64,000 nucleotides of DNA, from NCBI RefSeq assembly GCF_009296315.1, contig NZ_WHLY01000002.1, positions 5,678,501-5,742,500 of the forward strand. Reading direction: 5' to 3'. Each line of letters begins with the position of its first letter. Within the stretch, counting starts at the first letter, position 1. Source of the DNA: Salmonirosea aquatica (lineage in GTDB: Bacteria; Bacteroidota; Bacteroidia; Cytophagales; Spirosomataceae). The position numbers were made by a program, and so were the translations under genes. A model generated the notes under the pieces. That model was given only the letters and a program-made list of their open reading frames with translations, was not told the DNA's origin and searched no databases. Shown in pieces: positions 60,848-64,000 of this stretch.

Positions 60848-61555
60848 TTGCAAGAAAATCATATTCAGTATTATTCCCACCATCTGGGTCGCTCCATCGA
60901 CCTGCTGGTATTTGGCCACTGGGGGTACCCTATTCTGGTTTTTCCCACTACTATGGGTAATTATTATCAGGCCAAAGACATGGGACTTATCGATTCGGTA
61001 CGGCATTTGGTTGATTCGGGTCAATTCAAAATCTACTGTATCGACAGCATCGATAAGGAATCCTGGTACGGTCGGCATCTCACCCCGCGCATGAAAGTTC
61101 TTAACCACATTCAGTACGATAAGTTTCTGACCAATGAACTAGTCCCGATGATTCAACGCGATTGCAGTGTGGATAAAATCGGGGTAGCCGGCTGTAGTTT
61201 TGGGGGCTTTCACGCGCTCAACTTTGCATTCCGCCACCCCGGGCAGGTAGCCCACCTGATCAGTATGAGCGGTGCGTTCGATATACGTTCGTTTATGGGT
61301 GGTTATTACGACGACAATGTGTATTTCAACAATCCAGTCGACTACATTCCTCACGAAGAGGGATGGCGCTATAACCACATGAAAATCGTACTGGGCTCGT
61401 CGGAGTGGGACATTTGTCTGAATGCCAATCTGACTATGACTCGCATCCTCAACAACAAGGGTATCAACCACTGGTCTGATATCCGAGGCTGGGAATTGCA
61501 CGATTGGCCGTTATGGCATACGATGTTCCCGGATTATTTATCCAAAATTTTGTAA
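60848..61555 (+). CDS. Alpha/beta-hydrolase (esterase family), probable TTG start
   Basis: The 235-residue protein begins with an unusual TTG at 60848 (the frame has a stop at 60833 and no ATG between, with CTG at 60845 as the other option). It reads YYSHHLGRSIDLLVFGHWGYPILVFPTTMG, then SVDKIGVAGCSFGGFHALNFAFRHP (nucleophile Ser in GCSFGG near residue 118), ISMSGAFDIRSF, MKIVLGSSEWDICLNANLTM and HDWPLWHTMFPDYL with the catalytic His region. It resembles the esterase family with Asp/His at the end. It opens a rightward series with the ATP-grasp gene, 54 bases apart. Confidence 0.82.
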   Translation: MQENHIQYYSHHLGRSIDLLVFGHWGYPILVFPTTMGNYYQAKDMGLIDSVRHLVDSGQFKIYCIDSIDKESWYGRHLTPRMKVLNHIQYDKFLTNELVPMIQRDCSVDKIGVAGCSFGGFHALNFAFRHPGQVAHLISMSGAFDIRSFMGGYYDDNVYFNNPVDYIPHEEGWRYNHMKIVLGSSEWDICLNANLTMTRILNNKGINHWSDIRGWELHDWPLWHTMFPDYLSKIL

Positions 61556-61609
61556 AAAATAATTTTCAACCGTAATTACAGCATCCCGCAAACTAAAAAA
61601 CCAGAACTC

Positions 61610-62674
61610 ATGAAAAAAATTGGCATACTCTTCGGCATGGAGAACACCTTCCCGCAGGCTTTCATCGATCGGGTCAATAGTAAAGGTGAAAAAGATATTA
61701 TGGCCGAACCTGTATCAATCGATAAGGTAGTTCAGGCCGATCCCACCGAATACGCCGTTATCATTGACCGTATTTCACAGGATGTACCCTTTTATAAGGC
61801 GTATCTGAAGAATGCTGCCCTGTGTGGTACAGCCGTCATCAACAATCCGTTCTGGTGGAGCGCCGACGAGAAGTTCTTTAACAACTGCCTCGCCGAAAAG
61901 ATAGGGGTACCTGTGCCCAAAACCGTACTACTGCCCTCGCACGAGCGCCCAACCGACACACACGATGTTTCCTTCCGCAACCTGAAATCGCCACTGGCCT
62001 GGGAAGAAATATTTGAATACGTGGGCTTTCCTGCCTACATGAAACCTCATTCGGGCGGTGGCTGGAAAAGCGTCTACAAAGTATATGACCAGCAGGACCT
62101 TTGGAACAAGCACGGCGAAACCCAGCAACTTGTGATGATGTTGCAGGAGGAAATTCAATTCGACGATTATTTCCGTTGCTACTGCATCGGGCAGAAGGAT
62201 GTGCTTATCATGCCTTACGAACCCCGCAATCCGTTCCACGAGCGCTATACTCCCGAGATGAACACAAAGGGCGAAGCGGGAGAAAAACTGCTGAAAACCA
62301 TCCATGAATACACGCTGCGGCTGAACAAAGCCCTGGGGTACGATTTCAACACGGTGGAATTCGCCGTTCGGGATGGAATACCCATTGCTATCGACTTTTG
62401 TAATCCCGCCCCCGATGCAGACATCCATTCGGTAGGTCAGAAAAACTTCGACTGGGTGGTAGAAGCGGCCGCCAACATGGCTATCGAACGAGCCAAAAAC
62501 CACAAAGAAGGCATGAATAACCTGACGTGGGGTACCTTCATCAAATCAGCTACGATGGAAATTCCCGTAACTGCAATGATGCAGGAAAAAGGCGAGGAGA
62601 AAGCCCCTGCCCCTAAGAAAGGTACCCCTACCAAAGCCACCAAATCGCCTAAGAAAAAAGAGACGCAGGAATAA
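61610..62674 (+). CDS. ATP-grasp-fold ligase of unknown product
   Basis: The 354-residue protein has an N-terminal region with ILFGMENTFPQAFIDRVN, then the ATP-grasp core: NNCLAEKIGVPVPKTVLLPS, YVGFPAYMKPHSGGGWKSVYKV (nucleotide-binding Lys and Gly-rich loop near residues 145-160), MMLQEEIQFDDYFRCYCIGQKDVLIMPYEP and TVEFAVRDGIPIAIDFCNPAPDAD (metal-binding acidic/Asn residues near 255). The tail is Lys/Pro/Thr-rich and low complexity (EKAPAPKKGTPTKATKSP). ATP-grasp enzymes join a carboxylate to an amine via an acyl phosphate. Followed by a GCS2-type ligase 55 bases on. Confidence 0.85.
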   Translation: MKKIGILFGMENTFPQAFIDRVNSKGEKDIMAEPVSIDKVVQADPTEYAVIIDRISQDVPFYKAYLKNAALCGTAVINNPFWWSADEKFFNNCLAEKIGVPVPKTVLLPSHERPTDTHDVSFRNLKSPLAWEEIFEYVGFPAYMKPHSGGGWKSVYKVYDQQDLWNKHGETQQLVMMLQEEIQFDDYFRCYCIGQKDVLIMPYEPRNPFHERYTPEMNTKGEAGEKLLKTIHEYTLRLNKALGYDFNTVEFAVRDGIPIAIDFCNPAPDADIHSVGQKNFDWVVEAAANMAIERAKNHKEGMNNLTWGTFIKSATMEIPVTAMMQEKGEEKAPAPKKGTPTKATKSPKKKETQE

Positions 62675-62729
62675 GCCGATCTGCTAGGGTCATAAATTCA
62701 TCCAATCACTCATTCCGACATTCAATTTT

Positions 62730-63836
62730 ATGACTAAGCGCGTATTCACCCTTGGAATCGAGGAAGAATTCCAAACTATAGATCCGGTAACCCGCAATCT
62801 GCGCTCTCACATGTCTAAACTCGTAGAGGATGGTAAAATCATTCTTAAAGAACGGGTCAAGGCCGAAATGCATCAGGCGGTAGTCGAGGTAGGTACCAAC
62901 ATTTGCCATAATATTCAGGAGGCTCGCGAAGAAGTGACCTACCTTCGGAAAATGATTCATGACCTGGCGGCTGAACAGGATTTGTGTGTGGCCGCCGCCG
63001 GGACACACCCCTTCGCCGACTGGGTGGACCAGCTTATTACGGCAGATCCGCGCTATGACGAGTTGATCGACGAAATGCGTGATGTGGCTCGGGGTAATCT
63101 GATTTTCGGACTTCACGTGCATGTAGGCATTGTCAATCGCAACGAGGGCATTTCCATCATGAACGCGGTGCGTTACTTTCTGCCCCACGTGTACGCCCTT
63201 TCCACCAATTCGCCGTTTTGGTGTGGGCGTAACACAGGCTTCAAATCCTACCGCTCCAAGGTGTTTGACAAATTTCCCCGGACGGGTATTCCCGATTTTT
63301 TCGCCAGTGCCAGTGAGTATGATGAATACATCAACCTGCTGATCAAGACCAAATGCATCGATAATGCCAAAAAAATATGGTGGGATATACGGGTACACCC
63401 CTTTTTTAATACCATCGAATTCAGGATTTGTGACGTACCCATGCGGGTGGAGGAGACTATCTGCCTGGCGGCCATCATGCAGGCGCTCGTGGTGAAAATC
63501 TACAAGTTACAGCGGCAAAACCTGAATTTCCGACCTTACCGGCGAAACCTGATCAATGAAAATAAGTGGCGGGCGGCGCGCTTTGGTATCCAGGCCAAAC
63601 TCATTGATTTTGGGATTCAGGAGGAAGTAGAGTTTCGGCAATTGATGGACGAACTTCTTGAATTCATTGATGATGTCGTGGATGAATTGGGTAGTCGCAA
63701 GGAAATTGAGTACGTATACCAGATACTCGAAATGGGTACTGGCGCGGATCGTCAGTTGGCCGTTTTTGAGAAAACGAACGATATGAATGCCGTTGTGGAT
63801 TACATCATTTCGGAAACCAAGATTGGCGTCGTTTAG
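62730..63836 (+). CDS. GCS2-family carboxylate-amine ligase (YbdK-like)
   Basis: The 368-residue protein has the glutamate-cysteine ligase 2 pattern: LGIEEEFQTIDPVTRNL near the start (metal Glu), EMHQAVVEVGTNICHNIQEAREE, AAAGTHPFADWVDQ, IFGLHVHVGIVNRNEG (HVHVG metal site), LSTNSPFWCGRNTGFKSYRSKV and FNTIEFRICDVPMRVEETICLAA. E. coli YbdK has weak gamma-glutamylcysteine ligase activity; other members make different amides. With an ATP-grasp and a glutamine amidotransferase on either side it probably serves a small-molecule pathway and not glutathione. 45 bases before the next ATG. Confidence 0.88.
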   Translation: MTKRVFTLGIEEEFQTIDPVTRNLRSHMSKLVEDGKIILKERVKAEMHQAVVEVGTNICHNIQEAREEVTYLRKMIHDLAAEQDLCVAAAGTHPFADWVDQLITADPRYDELIDEMRDVARGNLIFGLHVHVGIVNRNEGISIMNAVRYFLPHVYALSTNSPFWCGRNTGFKSYRSKVFDKFPRTGIPDFFASASEYDEYINLLIKTKCIDNAKKIWWDIRVHPFFNTIEFRICDVPMRVEETICLAAIMQALVVKIYKLQRQNLNFRPYRRNLINENKWRAARFGIQAKLIDFGIQEEVEFRQLMDELLEFIDDVVDELGSRKEIEYVYQILEMGTGADRQLAVFEKTNDMNAVVDYIISETKIGVV

Positions 63837-63881
63837 TTGTTATAACATTAGTATCAACAATCTGACTCGATAATAAACTGA

Positions 63882-64000
63882 ATGACACCCACTAAAACCC
63901 TCCGCGTTGCTATTCTGGATCTGAACAATGGTGTTCAAAATGAAGGCATGCGTTGTATCCGAAAAATTGTAAACGATTTTGCCGAAAGAGAAGCAATCCA
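63882..64000 (+). CDS. Class I glutamine amidotransferase, N-terminal fragment (cut by window)
   Basis: An ATG at 63882 opens a frame to the window end (39 codons). It reads LRVAILDLNNGVQNEGMRCIRKIV, which resembles the start of a class I glutamine-amidotransferase-like protein found with ATP-grasp and GCS2 ligase genes in Bacteroidota. The catalytic Cys/His lie beyond the window. It is placed 45 bases after the GCS2 gene and belongs to the same rightward unit. With only 39 residues the call rests on the pattern and neighbours. Confidence 0.6.
   Translation, partial: MTPTKTLRVAILDLNNGVQNEGMRCIRKIVNDFAEREAI

Noticed and set aside
61928-62503. 191-codon leftward open frame
   Set aside because: Antisense to the ATP-grasp gene, no signature motifs.
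62706-63398. 230-codon leftward open frame
   Set aside because: Antisense to the well supported GCS2-type ligase; no recognisable domain and typical of frame shadow in G+C-richer genes.
1-64000. CRISPR arrays, prophage or integrated plasmid
   Set aside because: No regularly spaced direct repeats, no phage structural or integrase genes, no replication module was seen.

Overview
The window is chromosomal DNA from a Bacteroidota bacterium, most likely order Cytophagales (Spirosomataceae/Cytophagaceae type). The evidence is gliding and type IX secretion markers (GldC, a type A C-terminal sorting domain on an M43 metalloprotease, a gliding-type C-terminal domain on a 737-aa protein), type III and type II glutamine synthetases, the long IspG form, a dedicated Bacteroidota set of small lipoproteins and DUF proteins, and promoter-like TAnnTTTG boxes. 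Nothing points to a plasmid or phage; the only mobile element is one degenerate IS982-family insertion sequence. Start codons were moved inward in several genes where the longest frame ran into a neighbour.

Layout. 1-10225: holA (cut by the window edge), ACP phosphodiesterase, SlyD-like FKBP, dCMP deaminase, a DUF922 metalloprotease, a TetR/ABC1-kinase pair, comEC, a secreted M43 protease overlapping phoH. 10457-17196: dnaB (with an apparent one-base frameshift), rlmD, a T9SS substrate, a CHRD lipoprotein, a TPR/SH3 membrane protein. 17267-17610: two identical tRNA-Lys and one tRNA-Leu. 17657-25186: deoxynucleoside kinase, trhO, surE, GH3 enzyme, LysE exporter, NUDIX hydrolase, CDF metal transporter, Tat-exported TIM-barrel protein. 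25261-26213: the IS982 copy. 26216-28029: a pterin block (SDR, folE, PTPS). 28333-30980: a GH109 N-acetylgalactosaminidase and its sugar symporter. 31129-44582: ispG, small proteins, a thioredoxin lipoprotein with gldC, cinA, lipoyl E2, deoxyribonucleotidase, a two-component system, a desaturase, rsmE. 44979-55180: a nitrogen assimilation region (GSII, GSIII, Amt, outer-membrane porin) interleaved with an LTA-synthase-like sulfatase and mtaB. 55533-57778: ferredoxin, LuxC-type acyl-CoA reductase, DUF4142 lipoprotein. 58117-64000: three alpha/beta hydrolases of the esterase type next to an ATP-grasp ligase, a GCS2-type carboxylate-amine ligase and the start of a class I glutamine amidotransferase; this looks like a small biosynthetic cassette of unknown product and is the best candidate here for an uncharacterised system.

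Two window-wide signals stand out. First, the palindrome GGTACC occurs about 85 times by eye (about 14-16 expected from base composition) in genes and intergenic DNA alike, but not in the insertion sequence. Second, three conserved genes (dnaB, folE, the GH109 gene) each break at a C/G homopolymer that is exactly one base too short; restoring one base restores the conserved protein in every case, which points to homopolymer errors in the assembly rather than real pseudogenes. All counts and alignments here are by eye, without tools.
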